A DNA stretch of 64,000 nucleotides, taken from Pestalotiopsis fici W106-1. Taxonomy: Eukaryota > Ascomycota > Sordariomycetes > Amphisphaeriales > Sporocadaceae. The notes beneath the pieces were generated by a model. The model did not search any database. It saw nothing but the letters and a program-made list of their open reading frames with translations, and was not told the DNA's origin. The DNA is taken from positions 930,001 through 994,000 of the forward strand of contig NW_006917101.1 in NCBI RefSeq assembly GCF_000516985.1. The letters run 5' to 3'. Numbering within the stretch: the stretch's first letter is position 1; each line of letters begins with the position of its first letter. Both the position numbers and the translations under genes were made by a program. Positions 37,091-50,272 of the stretch are shown piece by piece.

Positions 37091-38614
37091 ATGGCCGTCA
37101 TCGACCAACATGACAACTTTTCCAACGTCTCGTGGCATAGCGACAGACACGATCCGGCCGATTTGACTGCCTCTAGCTCATCGAATCCCGTATTTGATGA
37201 TTCTGAACCAGTCGGCGCACACCATCCAGAGATGGAGGAAGATCCAGAGAGGATAGACCCCGGCTTGTCCGGCGACATCCTCAATTGCACTGTCACAGAG
37301 CCGCGCAAGGAAAGCGATGGCACAAAAGATGCCTTTGTATCATACCTTGTCACAACTAACGTAAGTTATATAATGCTGAATCCACAGGTGCAAGACGCCG
37401 AAAGAACGGCTGTCGTGCCTGTTCACGGTTGTTCACTTACCCCTCGTTCGGTGGGCAATTGCTAACAGCCTCTTGTGATATCACAGTCAACCTTTCCGTC
37501 CTTCCAGAAATCTCACTTCACTTCGCGCCGGCGCTTTACCGATTTTGTATTTCTGTACAAGTCTTTGTCCAAGGACTACCCAGCATGTGCCGTGCCGCCC
37601 CTGCCCGACAAGCAACGAATGGAATATGTGCGCGGAGATCGATTCGGTCCCGACTTCACACATCGCCGGGCTTTTTCGCTGCAGAGATTCCTTACACGAC
37701 TAGGCGCACATCCTATTTTGCGCCGGGCACCCATCCTGCACACCTTTCTCGAAAGCCCAGACTGGAATGCGACCATGAAGAGCCGCTCCGCCCGAGGCAG
37801 CGTTAATGTCGAGCCTGGCAGCGGGGGCGTATTCGACAACTTCGCTGACACCTTTATCAATGCCTTCACCAAGGTTCACAAGGCCGACAAGCGCTTTATT
37901 GAGGTCCGTGAGCGCGCTGATAAGCTCGACGATGATCTGGGCCACGTTGAAAAGGTCGTCGCCCGTGTCGTGCGTCGAGAGGCCGATCTCGAGACCGATA
38001 TGCGAGATCTAGCCGAGCAGTTCCAGAAGCTCATCACCCTCGAGCCTGGCGTTGAAAGCGCTGTCCATGCCTTTGCCGCCAGCGTGGAGGATGCCAGTAC
38101 GGGACTGAGGAGGCTGAAGGACCATACTGACCAGGATTACCTGGGCAGCTTGCGGGATATGAGCGCTTACAGCATGGCACTTAAGAATCTCTTGAAAGCA
38201 CGGGAACAGAAGCAGCTGGATCACGAGCAGTTGACAGAGTATCTCAACAAGTCGACTCTGGAGCGAGATGGACTAGCCTCGGGCTACGGCTCTTCAGGTG
38301 CTGGTGGTTTTATTCGAAGCAAGATCGAGGATGTGCGGGGCGTCGACCATGAGGCGTCGCGGAGGGAGCGCCTGCGCAAGCTCGAAATTCGTATCGACGA
38401 ACTCACAACTGAGGCGGAGCGTGCCAAGAAGACCAGCGAAATGTTTGACGAGGAGGTCGTAAAGGAGGTCGTTGACTTTGAGCGTATCAAGAGGATCGAA
38501 ATGAAGAAGCAGTTTGGCGGCCTGGCTGATTCTCACGTCGAGTTTTATGGCGGCCTAATTGAGATCTGGGAGCGATACGTCAAGGAGATGGACGGGCAGC
38601 TGAGCCCATCGTAA
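37091..38614 (+). CDS. snx4: Sorting nexin 4 / Atg24-like PX-BAR protein
   Basis: Two exons, 37091-37360 and 37487-38614, give 465 residues. The 126-bp intron has a GTAAGT donor, GCTAAC branch site and TCACAG acceptor and joins YLVTTN to STFPSFQK inside the PX domain. Residues 1-60 are acidic and disordered. The PX domain (about 63-190) has RRRFTDF and the PLPDKQ proline loop, which bind PI3P. The rest (about 200-465) is a charged helical BAR domain. Snx4 sorts cargo from endosomes back to the Golgi, and Atg24 is needed for pexophagy and other selective autophagy. It is convergent with the kexin gene. Confidence 0.92.
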
Positions 38615-39105
38615 TAAGCGAGAAAACTCAGGGTCGTGGGCTTTGTTTGTGATTTAATTTCCCGCCGCCAGGTTTGGCAGAAGTGGGCGTTGGAAGGTTT
38701 GAATGGAATTCTTGCAAGCACGATCAAATATTAATTCAAATGAGGATCTGGTTCCCACTACTTGTGGTGGGATGTAGCCTTTTACCCATGATTCCAAAAG
38801 TAACGAGACCAACATGTTGATCAGTTTGTCAATGTCCAAGTACGCGTTTGAGAAAATTTTCAATTTACACAACCTTGACTAATCATTCTTACATTCACGT
38901 CTGTTTCATAGGCTACACGGAACATATGCAAAAGAGGAAATGTCGATTTTGATTCAATGCTAATTTCTGATACCCGATTCCCCAAACGCCGGTCCAATGA
39001 TCTTTTTCTAAACAGGCAATGATGGTGGATGTTGGTTCAGATATGGACAGTCTTCATTCTGTGGCATGTCGCATGAGAGAGGCAAGTTCGACCCAGCTCC
39101 CTTTT
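38615..39105. other. Convergent intergenic region, SNX4 / kexin
   Basis: A 490-bp tail-to-tail space for two 3' regions. Nothing else is seen. Confidence 0.5.
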
Positions 39106-41636
39106 CTACCGGCCGAGTAGCCTGGAGCTCTGCTTCTCATTGCCCTCTTCCGAGGCGTCACTGTCAATGCTTCTCCGCACAGCACCGTGGACGGCAGCAG
39201 CGTCATCATCCTCATCATCGCTGCCACCGGCAAAGGCATCGTACAGCTCACCACCTCGCTTGCGCTTTGGCTCGCCCGCACCCGTCAGACCTTCGCCCTC
39301 GTCGCCATCAATGAGTTCGAACTCGTACGAATCGCGAGGGCTGGCGCGGCGGCGGCGCACAATCCACCACCATGCACCTAGACCGCAGACGAACAGGCCA
39401 ATGAGACCAAGTGAGCCGTAGATCCAGGCCAGAGTGTGAGGAGAGGCACCAAATGTCGGCAAGAAGGACGGAACCCATGAGCTCGCTGCAGAAGTCTCGG
39501 CTGCTTCTTCCTCGGTTGTACCGGTTTCTATCGGCTGGCCGTCAGTGCCGGTAGGCTTCTGAGGTCGGTGAGGATGGTCGTCTGGAAGATCAGTAGGATG
39601 CACAGGTGTGCCAGTCTGATCAGAACCCGCGGGCACAGTGGTTGTTCCGGGAGGGATGGTGGTGGTGACGATCTTGTCGTGATCATCATCGTCCTGTTCA
39701 GTGGGCATTGGGAGCAACTTGGCTTTGGAGGCGTCAATCGTTTGACCCCAGAGCTTCAGATGCCAGTCGATGAACTTTCCCTTGTGGGAGTCGACCTTGG
39801 AGTCCCGGATAATAATCGTCCACGTGCCAACGCCCTTCTCACCCCTGGGTTCTGTTAGTATGGGCGGGGAAAAGGAAAGACTGAAATATTGAAGAGGGGA
39901 AGACGGGCTTACCAGTGTGCTACACTCATAAATGTCCAGTCATCATACCCATCCTTGCTGGAATCAAATTTGCGAGTAGTCGCAATATGGCTGGTCACGC
40001 CATCCGGGCTGATAAGATCAACACTTAGATCACCTCGGTTGGTGTGCTCAACGTTCATGGTAACTGTAACATGCTCGACATTTTCCAAGTTGGCCTGCTT
40101 CAACATGTCGGCCGTGACTTCAAACGTTGAGGTAAGGCCAGTGTTACCCTGAGGAATTTCCTGCTTGATATGGATCCATGGGGAGAAGAACCAAGCTTGG
40201 GGCTTGACGTTCTGCCAAGTCTTTGCAACTTCCACAAGCTTCCAGCTGTCGACTTTGCCGTAACCAAATGTGTGGCTGAACTTCTTGCCCATTGACGTGT
40301 CTTGCCACTCCTCCGTGTCAAGGTCAATGGGTACAGCGCTTTCAATAGCAATGTACTGCATATCACGCCAGCTAAGATCGTTGCGGACCTCGAGAGCAAG
40401 CGCGAAGATGCCAGCCGCCAGAGGTGCCGCAGCTGAGGTACCACCGTGGCCGTTGTAGCACGCATTCTCACCTACATCAGTAGTATGAATAGCGTCGCCG
40501 CCTCCACTGCTATACGTGACCACAAGCTGAGCAGAACACTTTTCAGAGTAGTACGGGTGCGCCCCCTTGCGGTCCAAGGCACCAACGGTAATGCTGTAGA
40601 TGGAGTTGGTGTACCCATCAAAGTTGCAGTTATCCTCACTGGCAGCGCCGTTGCCACTAGCGAATACGAAGATTGATCCGAGTCCTCCACGGCCATTTTG
40701 GACACCGTTTAACATGGCACTCTTGATGAGAACACCAGGTGCGTCCATGGTGCGTCCATCATCGGGGGGCCCCCAAGAGCAAGAGTAGATCTGGTTGTGC
40801 TGGTAGTCGTAGTTCATGGCAATAGCCTCGTCGGCATCACTGATCATTTTGCTAAGAATTCGGATACCGGCAATCTTGGAGTCGTAGGCGACACCTACAC
40901 CGCAGACGTCGTTCTTTGCGGCAGACACTTCGCCAGCACATCGGGTTCCGTGTTTGTCGTCAGACAGCCTCGGTTTGGGTTCTTCAGTCTGGTCATTGAA
41001 ATCATAGCTACCCTGTGCATAGTAATTGGGCTTCAAGTCGTTGCTGTACATGTCCAGACCGTCGTCGACGATTGCCACGGTCGCATTCTTGCCAGTGACA
41101 CCTGACAACCACACATCGGTAACGTTGACATCATGGCCCAGCTGGACCGTGTTGAACAAGTGCCATTGCTCGTGGAAGATGGGGTCGGATATTCCCAGCT
41201 GCTGCATAACAGACTGCTGCTTGATGACAGCGTTCGCATCGGCGTTTTGTCGAGGCAGGACTGGATAGAATCCGGCAGGCTTTGGGGGCGGGATTCTCTT
41301 TTGAAGCGGTGCGTGCAAACTCTGCTTCTGGGAGAATTTTACCAGATCCAAGTAGTCAGTGTCGCCAACAAGAGATCTTTTCCGCCTCCGTTCTTTGATG
41401 GCGCTCTCGACGAGATCATCGTCGCGTTTTGCCGTAGAGAAGATGTGGTGATCTGCGAGATTGCCCAACGGACCTTCATGCCGAAGTCCCAATCTCGAGG
41501 CGATGTTCTCTGGTTGGACAGCCCGGTCGAGGTGCAGAACGTAGTAATCATTCGAATCAAAATCTCTCGTTTGTAGGGTTGATGCGGAGCCTATGCCAGC
41601 CAGGCCGCTCAATGCCAACAGTGCAGACAGCTTCAT
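39106..41636 (-). CDS. kex2: Kexin (Kex2), Golgi proprotein convertase
   Basis: Two exons on the minus strand, 41636-39913 and 39844-39106, give 820 residues. The 68-bp intron has an ACTAAC branch site and joins FMSVAHW to GEKGVGTWT in the P domain. The order is signal peptide (MKLSALLALSGLAGIGSAS), propeptide ending near LQKR (about 111-114, the likely self-cleavage site), subtilisin domain with Asp191, His229, Asn329 and Ser401, the P domain (about 480-610), a Thr/Pro-rich stalk, one membrane helix (about 705-725) and an acidic cytosolic tail containing YEFELI, a Golgi-retention-type signal. It cleaves after KR/RR in secreted precursors in the late Golgi. The frame extends a little upstream but without an ATG, so the start is 41636. 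Confidence 0.97.
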
Positions 41637-44574
41637 GTTGGCGACGGACTCGAGAGGCAACGCGCGCTAGGAAAGGAGTGTGGTTTTCTTTGTCGCAGTC
41701 GATGCAAGTAGAAATGGGTTGCAAGAACTTTTTCTGCCGCAGAGGCAGTGGCTGTATGCAAGACACACAAGGCAAAAGTTTAACCTGACCGCGCGGTCAC
41801 CAGGCGCAATTGCGTGTCCCCTTTCCCTTTCCCTTTCCTTTCCTGCAGGCCAAGAGAGGCTCAAACCTCAATACAGGGACTTAGGTCGGTTCGGAATGGC
41901 GATGTGAATCGAGCGATTAGGAGATAGAGATGCAGAGCTAAAGAATTAAAAATAAACAAACAAGATATTGTACAAGGGCTGGATGTACAATGGAATCAGA
42001 GGCCACAGTATGTCGCTGCGTTTGACCGGCACAAGGACAATGAAATGGGTGTGATGGGATTGGGGAGATGGGCAAGGCAAAGCAAAGCAACAGGTGGCCA
42101 CGATTGGTTTCAGGGTCGTTGAAAGGCGCTAGCACTGATGGGACACTTCGGCTAAGCCCCGTCTAGCAGGTAAGGGTAAGTGGCTCTCTCGGCCTGCAGT
42201 GGCGACAAGGGCCGCGATGCCAGTTTCCAAGAATAGCAAAAGAGTATTTAAGACACATGGCAAGTGTACTCGCCTCGAAAGGTATTGTATAACATGAAGT
42301 TAGCGGTTAAATTCTACATGAGAATTAGGAACTACAATCGAGTCAATTGCATTGATTGCCAAGCTCTCGAACACACTGTATGGAATTCTGGTCATTGTTT
42401 ATGTAATGGTCCGATTGCTTCCATACACCTCGCAAACTCCATGTCATTGCAAATCTGAGGTAAGCGTTATGTATCCACGTCCCTTTCGAGTAAGAGAGAC
42501 AGGACAACCCATACTCACAAGGGGCCATCAGTCAGTCCTGCTGCCGAATACATGTTAGACACGGACGGCAGGGACGGACTCCAGAAATGTCTCTCACTCG
42601 GAAGTTTGTTTCGCAAATCTCTAGCCAAGACCAAGTGTTTGAAAGCAATACTCGAGTAATCCGTGCACATTATTATAATACACCTCAAGCTAATCGTGCA
42701 CTTGCCTTTTGATGGGCCCACTTGTCTCACACTATCAATCGACTTCCTCTTGATCTTGTCTGTGTGGTACTGTACTTGTTTGATTCATCGCGGGATGATA
42801 TTCAAGCAGGAAATATGTTAACTCTTGGTCTAGGAGCCTTTCTTCTTCTTCGAGACTTGTATCGAATGCTGGGATCGAGGTCCAGGCTTGACAGTTCTAA
42901 TGATCGACGCTAGGATCTCAGCTCAGGCTGATGGCCATTGAATGGCGTGCGCTACTGTCTCTGCTAACATGGCCACGAAAGGATATTTTGGGCGGGATTC
43001 TGACAGTTCAAAAAATAAATAAAAAAAACTTCTTCTTAATATGTGGCTAATTACAAGGGAATAGCTCACGATATGAAGGAATTCATTCTTCGGGCCTTGT
43101 CTGACTGTCGATCTCCACCTGCTGAGCACCTTTTCCCCACGCCCACGAATCCCTTCCTATCTTGTTGGTGTATTACTAGTATGAAAAAAACCAGTGGACA
43201 GAAATTTTATACATGTCGAAATCGTTCGGATTGGCAGCATAGTAGTCTAGCTCATGACATCAGCCAGACTGAGAGAAACTCTAGACTATGGGCGATGGCA
43301 TGTGGACACCTGATTGCGGCTCTTCCCGTACTAAATACTGGAGTGGCAGCTAGTGAAATCTCATGATGGATACTGACTCAAAAGGGACGGGATTCGGTCA
43401 GAATTCCATGACCAGTGAGTGTGTAGTGTAGAATGAAGATGCAGGCGCCGGAAAGGAGCAAACGGGTTGGATGCTTTTTTCCCTTCTCCCACAGTCTTTT
43501 CTGTTACTCTCTGCGACCCTGATCCGAGCCGCTATCATAACCGCCCATCATTAATTCCTCGTTGCAAAGAGGGGACTAGTCAATGATTGCTTGCTAACCA
43601 GCCACCAATTTTCTTTTTTTCCGTCTGGTTACCTGACATGCCTGACAGTTACACATGCAACGTCCTCTCAGCTCGCTCCGCTATTCCACACGACCAATCT
43701 CTTGGCGGTGATCTGCCAGGATCCTTCCTGCATTGGGCCTTGACTCAGGTTGTATCATCCAAGTAAGTACCCAAAGTAAGCAAGAAAGCAAGCAAAAAGA
43801 GCCGCCATTGATTTTCTTCTGGCACATGGCAATTGGTTTCTTCCGTCACCTGCCTATTGGACCCGGTCGCACTTGGACGTCGCAGAATCGAAACACTCGA
43901 GCATGAGACCAGAACTCAGTTGAAAGGAATAACTTACTTGTCCACTGCAGTGACTGAGTCTTTTGTCGAGTCGTGAAAGCAATCTGCTGCTTTCTATTCG
44001 CAACCAGCCCTCCGCTACTCCAAGGGCGCTACAGTACGCACTTAGAAATCTCTCCGACGCTACCATTGACCGAATCGCATCGCCCGACTTCCCGTCAAGA
44101 CCAGGGTATACTAATAGCGATACCCACCAACCAGCTCCCCTGTCCTTGTTGGCTCTTTGGCCGGGCCTTGGAAACGTGCAGCTCAAGACGAAGTTCAACC
44201 TCGTCAATTTGCGCTCTGCGCAGTGTCATCATAACCTCGCGGCCATCTTTTCTCCTTCTTCTTTTCCTTCTCCTTCTTTTGTACAAGAGTGTGCCCGGTT
44301 GCGTTTAGTCAGTCTCTCGGCCCTTGAACCTAGGATCCCTTCGTGAGGAACTGGTCGAGCATGGAGGAATGCCTGCAGATATAGCTTTCCAGCCGCCAAA
44401 TATCGCACTTCGCACAACCTAGAATAGTAGCCAATATCTCGCCGTCATCAGCAAGCCCATGCCGCAGGCCGGCTAACTGGCCAATCCCAGCCTGCAGCCT
44501 CTTGAAGCCCAATCATCGTCTTCAGCATATAAGTCATCTGCTTGCACCGTCTGCGAGCCCGACACTTGCCCGCC
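41637..44574. other. Divergent intergenic region, kexin / PhoD-like
   Basis: About 2.9 kb between two gene starts, holding both promoters. The last ~600 bases before 44575 are pyrimidine-rich in parts (near 44245-44285) and are probably leader. Open frames of up to 127 codons here overlap that leader and lack protein character. No gene or mobile element is supported. Confidence 0.5.
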
Positions 44575-47500
44575 ATGTCCGGCCCAGTGTCTACACCCTA
44601 CTGGGGTCACTTACCTTCGCAGAGTCGACGTTCATCAGGTGATCATAATAGTCGAGCTCACGACCGCAACTCGTCATTGGACGACCCTGCGTCTACTGCC
44701 CGATCGCAACTGAAATTGAATCGCGAATCGGTCCAGACTCAGGCAACCGAGGATTCGACTTTTAGCCCACTGGCATCTCCTACAGTCTCCGACGACGGCC
44801 TGACGCCGCGACCGCCCACGCTTCCCTACGGACAAAACAGATACCCGCGTGATTGGGCGGACAAATCAAAGAGACGGAGCACGAGGACGAACGGAGATTT
44901 CTCTGCAGAGTCTGCTCGCGCAACGCCACCTGCTGCGCCGGATGTGCCTAGAGCGCCTCCAATCAGCTACAAAGATCCGCGAGGCAACGGCTCCCTCTCA
45001 CCATATACTTTCGACGCTTCGGGCAAGCCAGGTCCGCCCACGTCGGCCCACCGATCTGTTGCTCTCGCCAAAGCTGTTGCGGACATGGAAGCAGAAAACT
45101 CCGGCTCACGAAGGACTCCTCGTACTTTCGAAGAGGACCTGGAAGCAAGAAGGGCACGACGCGCCTCGGCTGATATAGGCGCTGAACCGTCCAGGGTTGG
45201 ATCCTCGAGACGGACCCATAATGGAGATAGGCCCGATCGAACGGCGTCGCATCGCCGGAGAGACTCAGTGGATCCCGATGGATCACGGCAAAAGTGGGCA
45301 GATGACTGGTCACCTCTACAGAGACTTGAGCTGACGCTGGACAGTCTGACCAAAGAAGAAAAACGTGCCCGCGTAGAGGCTGCCGAAAAGCGTGCGCGGC
45401 AGAAAGCAGCCACAGCGGCGGCCGAAGCTGGCGTAAACTCTCCTACCATAGAAAGCAGCGAACGCCCCTCGGCACAACAACAAGTCCATTTCAGAGCACG
45501 CAGGCAATCCGTCGGAAAAGGCGATTATCAACGTCCGGGCGCGGCAGACCTTCGATGGGAGCAGCCTGCTGTTACGGCCCAGAGGGGTGCACCCACGGAA
45601 CAACGTGTTGTCGACGACCATAGACGGAGTGTTTCTCTTGGTCAGGCCCAATATGCCCAGGTACATGCTCCGAAAAGCCGAAATGTGTCTGCACCAGGAG
45701 GTGCTGCACCGCCTCAACGCAATATGACCTTCCGTGAGAGAGCTGCAAAGAATGACCCAACTGTTGTCCCACACAGAGAGGATAATGATCGTGGTTCACC
45801 TGTAGAGTCTCCCATAACTGCAGCCATCCCTGGTCCAGGAATTACCCGCAGCGCTAGCAATAAACTTCGAAAGAACCCACCCGGTGACCCTTGGTATAGT
45901 AAACGCATGGAAGCAGAGGAACGATTTCCGTCTGTGCGTAACCGTAACAACGAGTATGAAGAGCCGGACGCATTCGATGAAGTTGGCATTTCAAGATCCA
46001 AAACCACAGGTGGGACCTTGAAGAAAACGCCACAGCAGCCAGGGGCATACACAAGACCATCAGTGGATGTCCATGATCCTGATTATGAAGAATATGAAGA
46101 CTACGAGGAGCCTCCAAGCCGAGCCAGAAGCTTTGCTGCAGCCATTGGCCTAGGCCGTTCACTGTCCATGGGTGCCAAACGGCAACCGCCACCCCGCCCT
46201 CCGAAGCAAGAGTTTCCTCGGGAAAACGGCAACCGCACAAAGGCCGTGCAGTTTCCTGATCAGAGACCGATACCAGATGATCCTGATGAAGAAGAATACG
46301 ATGAGGAAGAAAGCTATCACCATCACTTTCGGGAGTATTTTCATAGGGACAAGTCGCATCCCGGTCAAACCGCTTATCAACCTCCCAAATTTCTGGAGGA
46401 GTGGAAGAAGGCGACTGTCGGTTTACTCTCAGATGCGCTGCTCGAAACTCACGGGCAGGTTCCCAAGACGCCAGAAAATGCTCCCAACGATAAAGACACA
46501 GCCTGGTGGGAGGGCTCTGGAAGGCGGAGTGGTAGTATGTCTTCGCGACCACCCAAAGCTGAAGCATTCGACGGCGAATATGCCGACGCTTCGGGCCCGA
46601 CAAGATTCAAACCGGCCTTGCATCTCAAATGCGGTCCGCTTTTGAGGTATTGTGGCATGCGCCAGGACAGATCACCTGCACGAAGCAGAGCCGGAGTCTC
46701 GTCAGATAAGCAAATCTGGAGAGGTTCCATCATGATTGTGACCGAGGACTCTGAGAGTTCGTACGAGATAGCCCCGACGCTGCGCATGTTTGTGCAACCC
46801 ATTGACTTGCTGGCGCCGCCGCCGGCAGAGTTGAAGGGTGAGCAGGCACTCCTCCCAGAGTATGTTGACCCCATAGCGGGCATTCCCAAGCTCGGTCGAC
46901 GAGGCGAGACCCTTTATGTGAGACCGGTCGAGCATCTCGAAGAAGGCCTAGATGTGTCCACTATGGAAGGTGATGGTGGCCTCTTTGAGAGCACGAGAAC
47001 AGCACCCGACTTCCACAACGATCCCAATGCCCCGGGATCGTTTGCTAGCCGTGCAATGCGCTCCAGCATGGACGGAGAGAGACTTGGCAAGTACAAAGAT
47101 GTTCGTGGCTTCCGTCTTCACGCTGAAAAGGGCTGCACCTTTTGGCGATTCAACATCGAAATCGAGCTGCGCGAAAAACAACAGCGCATCGCCTATCGCA
47201 TCAACAGGGGCCCATCCATTGGATTTTGGGTGCCATCCCGAAACGAGTCGATGAATGTCATGTTCCACAGCTGCAATGGCTTCAGTCTGAGCGTCAACTC
47301 TAACGACTTCAGCGGCCCTGATCCCATGTGGCGAGATGTGCTCAACACACATCAGACTCGGCCTTTCCATGTCATGATTGGAGGTGGCGATCAGATCTAC
47401 AATGATGCTGTCATGAAAAAGACCAGCATATTCCAGCAGTGGCTGGAAATCAAGAACCCTCTACACAAGCACAATGCACCTTTCACCAAAGATCTACAGG

Positions 47501-49613
47501 AAGAGTTGGAAACTTTCTATCTGGAGCGATATTGCATGTGGTTTTCCCAAGGTCTGTTTGGCCTAGCCAACTCGCAGATACCCATGGTCAACATGTACGA
47601 TGACCATGATATCATCGATGGTTTTGGGTCGTATCCAGATCATTTCATGAAAACACCCGTCTTCTCCGGCCTCGGGGCTGTTGCTTTCAAGTACTACATG
47701 CTGTTCCAGCAGCAAAGCATCGTGAGCGAAAGTGAAGAGACGGAACCAAGCTGGGTGTTGGGTTGCAAACCTGGTCCCTACATTCACGAGCTGAGCCGCA
47801 GTCTGTATGTGTCTCTTGGTGCTGGACTTGCTCTGCTGGCTGTCGATGCGCGAACTGAGCGTGCGAGGGATGAGGTAATTCGGGAGGAGACATGGAAGAA
47901 AATCATGGATCGATGTTATGCCGAGATCGTCAAGGGCGAGACGACTCACTTGTTGGTCCTGCTAGGAGTTCCAATTGCCTACCCACGACTGGTTTGGCTC
48001 GAAAATATGTGAGTTTTCTAATTGGGGGGTTTTCCCCCCTCCCATACCATTTGCCCACGTTTTCTGATCTTCTTCTCCTCAGCTTGACTTCAAGATTGAT
48101 GGATCCCGTCAAGGCCATGGGCAAGGCCGGGCTCCTAGGAAACTTCCTCAATCGCTTCGATGGTGGTGTTGAAATTCTCGATGATCTTGATGATCACTGG
48201 ACAGCCAAGAACCACAAAGACGAACGCCGATTCATCATTGAAGACCTTCAAGACCTGGCAGCAGATAAATCCGTTCGCATCACAATCTTGAGTGGCGATG
48301 TGCATCTTGCAGCCATCGGGCAATTTTTCTCCAATCCAAAGCTCCAGATTCCCAAGCACAAAGACTTTCGCTACATGCCAAACGTCATCTCATCTGCCAT
48401 CGTCAACACGCCACCTCCAGATATGTTGGCCGATGTTTTGAATAAGCGGAATAAGGTGCATCATTTCGATAAGGAAACAGACGAGAACATGATACCTATT
48501 TTCACCACTGGTGTTGACAACAAACCTCGCAACAATAAGCATCTTCTGCCACACAGAAACTGGTGTCAGATTCGTTCTTATGTTCCTGGCGAAACGCCTC
48601 CTCCTACGCCGCCGCCAGAAGAGTACGAGTCAATGCCTGAAGCAAAACCGACAGAAAATCGTGGTGGCCTGCTCCGGCGATTCTCCTCCAAAAAGAACCG
48701 CGGTCCAACATATCGCCCCGACGTACCAGATGAAGTCGATCGCTCTCGGCCACCACTCTCTGGTGGAGGGGGAGGACTCTTCCGGTCTCTTTCTCGCAAA
48801 AACTCAACTTCAAATGGAGAGAAAAGGCCCGGAAACTTGCTTCGCACATTATCTCTTGGTCGGGGCGCCTCGGCTGGTCCAAAGGATGGTGTATTTAGTC
48901 GTCCCTCAACGGACCGCCGTCGTCCAAATGATGGCGGCATCAATGGAGACTGGGGGGCAGAAAGCGATGGGGACTACTACGACGCAACGCCACCGCCGCC
49001 TACACAAACCCGGCGGAGGCAGCCTACAGCCTTTGAAGGACCCAATGGAGAACGTGGTGATAAGCTTGCACGTATGGGTTTACGTGGAGGGGCTGGCAGC
49101 GCTCGAGAGGCTGCTGAGTATAGTGTTGGTGACGATTCATACTTTACGGTTACGAGCCGCGTGCCGCATCGTGCTTATACACAGCCTATGACATCTGCAC
49201 CACCGCGCGGTGACGGTTGGGCCGTTGATGAGCCCTTCAGACCTAAGCCGCTCGGTCGCACTCCGACCGGCTTGAGCACCAAGCAACTGAAGCACGTTGA
49301 GCGATGGCAGGTCGACGTTAAAGGGGCGCTCGACATACAATTGAACGTCGAGGTGAACCCGAAAGACCCTGCGGGCATTACAGTGCCCTACCGCTTGCTC
49401 GTACCCAAATTGGAGTACGAATACCTTGGAGAAGATGCTTCAGTGGCTTCTGACGTATCGCCAGAGATTGAGAATGGCACTGCTGGGATTGAGGCAGAGC
49501 CGGTGACTCCAAAGAGAGGAGGCACCCTAAAGAGACTCTTTAGTGGACGCGGAAAGGGCAGTCAGTACCGAGATCACCGCGGTGGCGAGGGGGCCGAGTA
49601 TGATTACCATTAA
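44575..49613 (+). CDS. Large PhoD-like metallophosphatase-domain protein
   Basis: Two exons, 44575-48008 and 48083-49613, give 1654 residues. The 74-bp intron (GTGAGT...CTCAG) joins VWLEN-I to LTSRLMDP within the catalytic domain. The first ~650 residues are disordered, Arg/Ser/Pro-rich, with a basic coiled segment (EEKRARVEAAEKRARQ). The PhoD-like domain (about 690-1290) has metal-binding stretches GGDQIYND (about 936), YDDHDIIDGFG (about 1005) and SGDVHLAAIG (about 1213). A disordered tail follows, with LLRRFSSKK-, LFRSLSRK- and LKRLFSGRG-type basic repeats that look like phosphorylation or membrane-association sites. Such proteins are widespread in filamentous fungi; substrate and role are not established. 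No signal peptide is seen, so it is not a secreted alkaline phosphatase. Confidence 0.9.
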
Positions 49614-50272
49614 GGGGCTGGGTGTTGTGGTCTTGTATAGTCGGCCGATGATGACGAGTTGTTGGTGCAGTCTCGAAGTGGTTACTGATCCGAGGAAAAG
49701 TGCTTGGACTGGTCAGGGGAGTTTCGGGATTGGATTGTTTTCTTGTTTTTACTTTTCAGAACTTTGCATGATGCCGTAGACGAGATATGATGACCAAGGT
49801 GACACGATTAATGGGATTGTATGACACTAGAACATGTATAGAAAGTACAGCTGAAAAAATGCGCGAAATGTTTTGTAATGCAGACACATTTTAGTCTTAT
49901 ACAAGACAGTGTTTCAAAGCATGACGTCTCACTGAAGCGCGGATCCTGCGCACTGTCCGTCCATTGAACGAACCCTTTTTAGCTTTGGCCAGCACCGCCA
50001 CACCCACCCCCAAACTACCAACCACGGCGGAACGCGGCACGTACGTCAAGGAGGATCTATCTGCTCAGCAACAGCAGTTTCTCAGCAGCATCAACTTTTC
50101 TTTTTAGTTTCACTACATACCAACCACGTACTGACTGAGCCGTGTTGTATATTTTGTAATTCCTGCATTCAATTGCAATGTCGTGAAGACGCTCCGGTCT
50201 GACTTTCCACGATCCATTTTCATCACTCCACCGAGGCGACTTCCTTGAGCGCCAAAGCCAAGAAGCCCGACA
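49614..50272. other. Intergenic region upstream of the GT90 gene
   Basis: About 660 bp with the 3' region of the PhoD-like gene and the promoter of the GT90 gene. No other feature is seen. Confidence 0.5.

Noticed and set aside
37040..41660. SNX4 and kexin as a functional unit
   Set aside because: Both work in Golgi/endosome traffic, but convergent neighbours in fungi are often unrelated. Adjacency alone is weak evidence.
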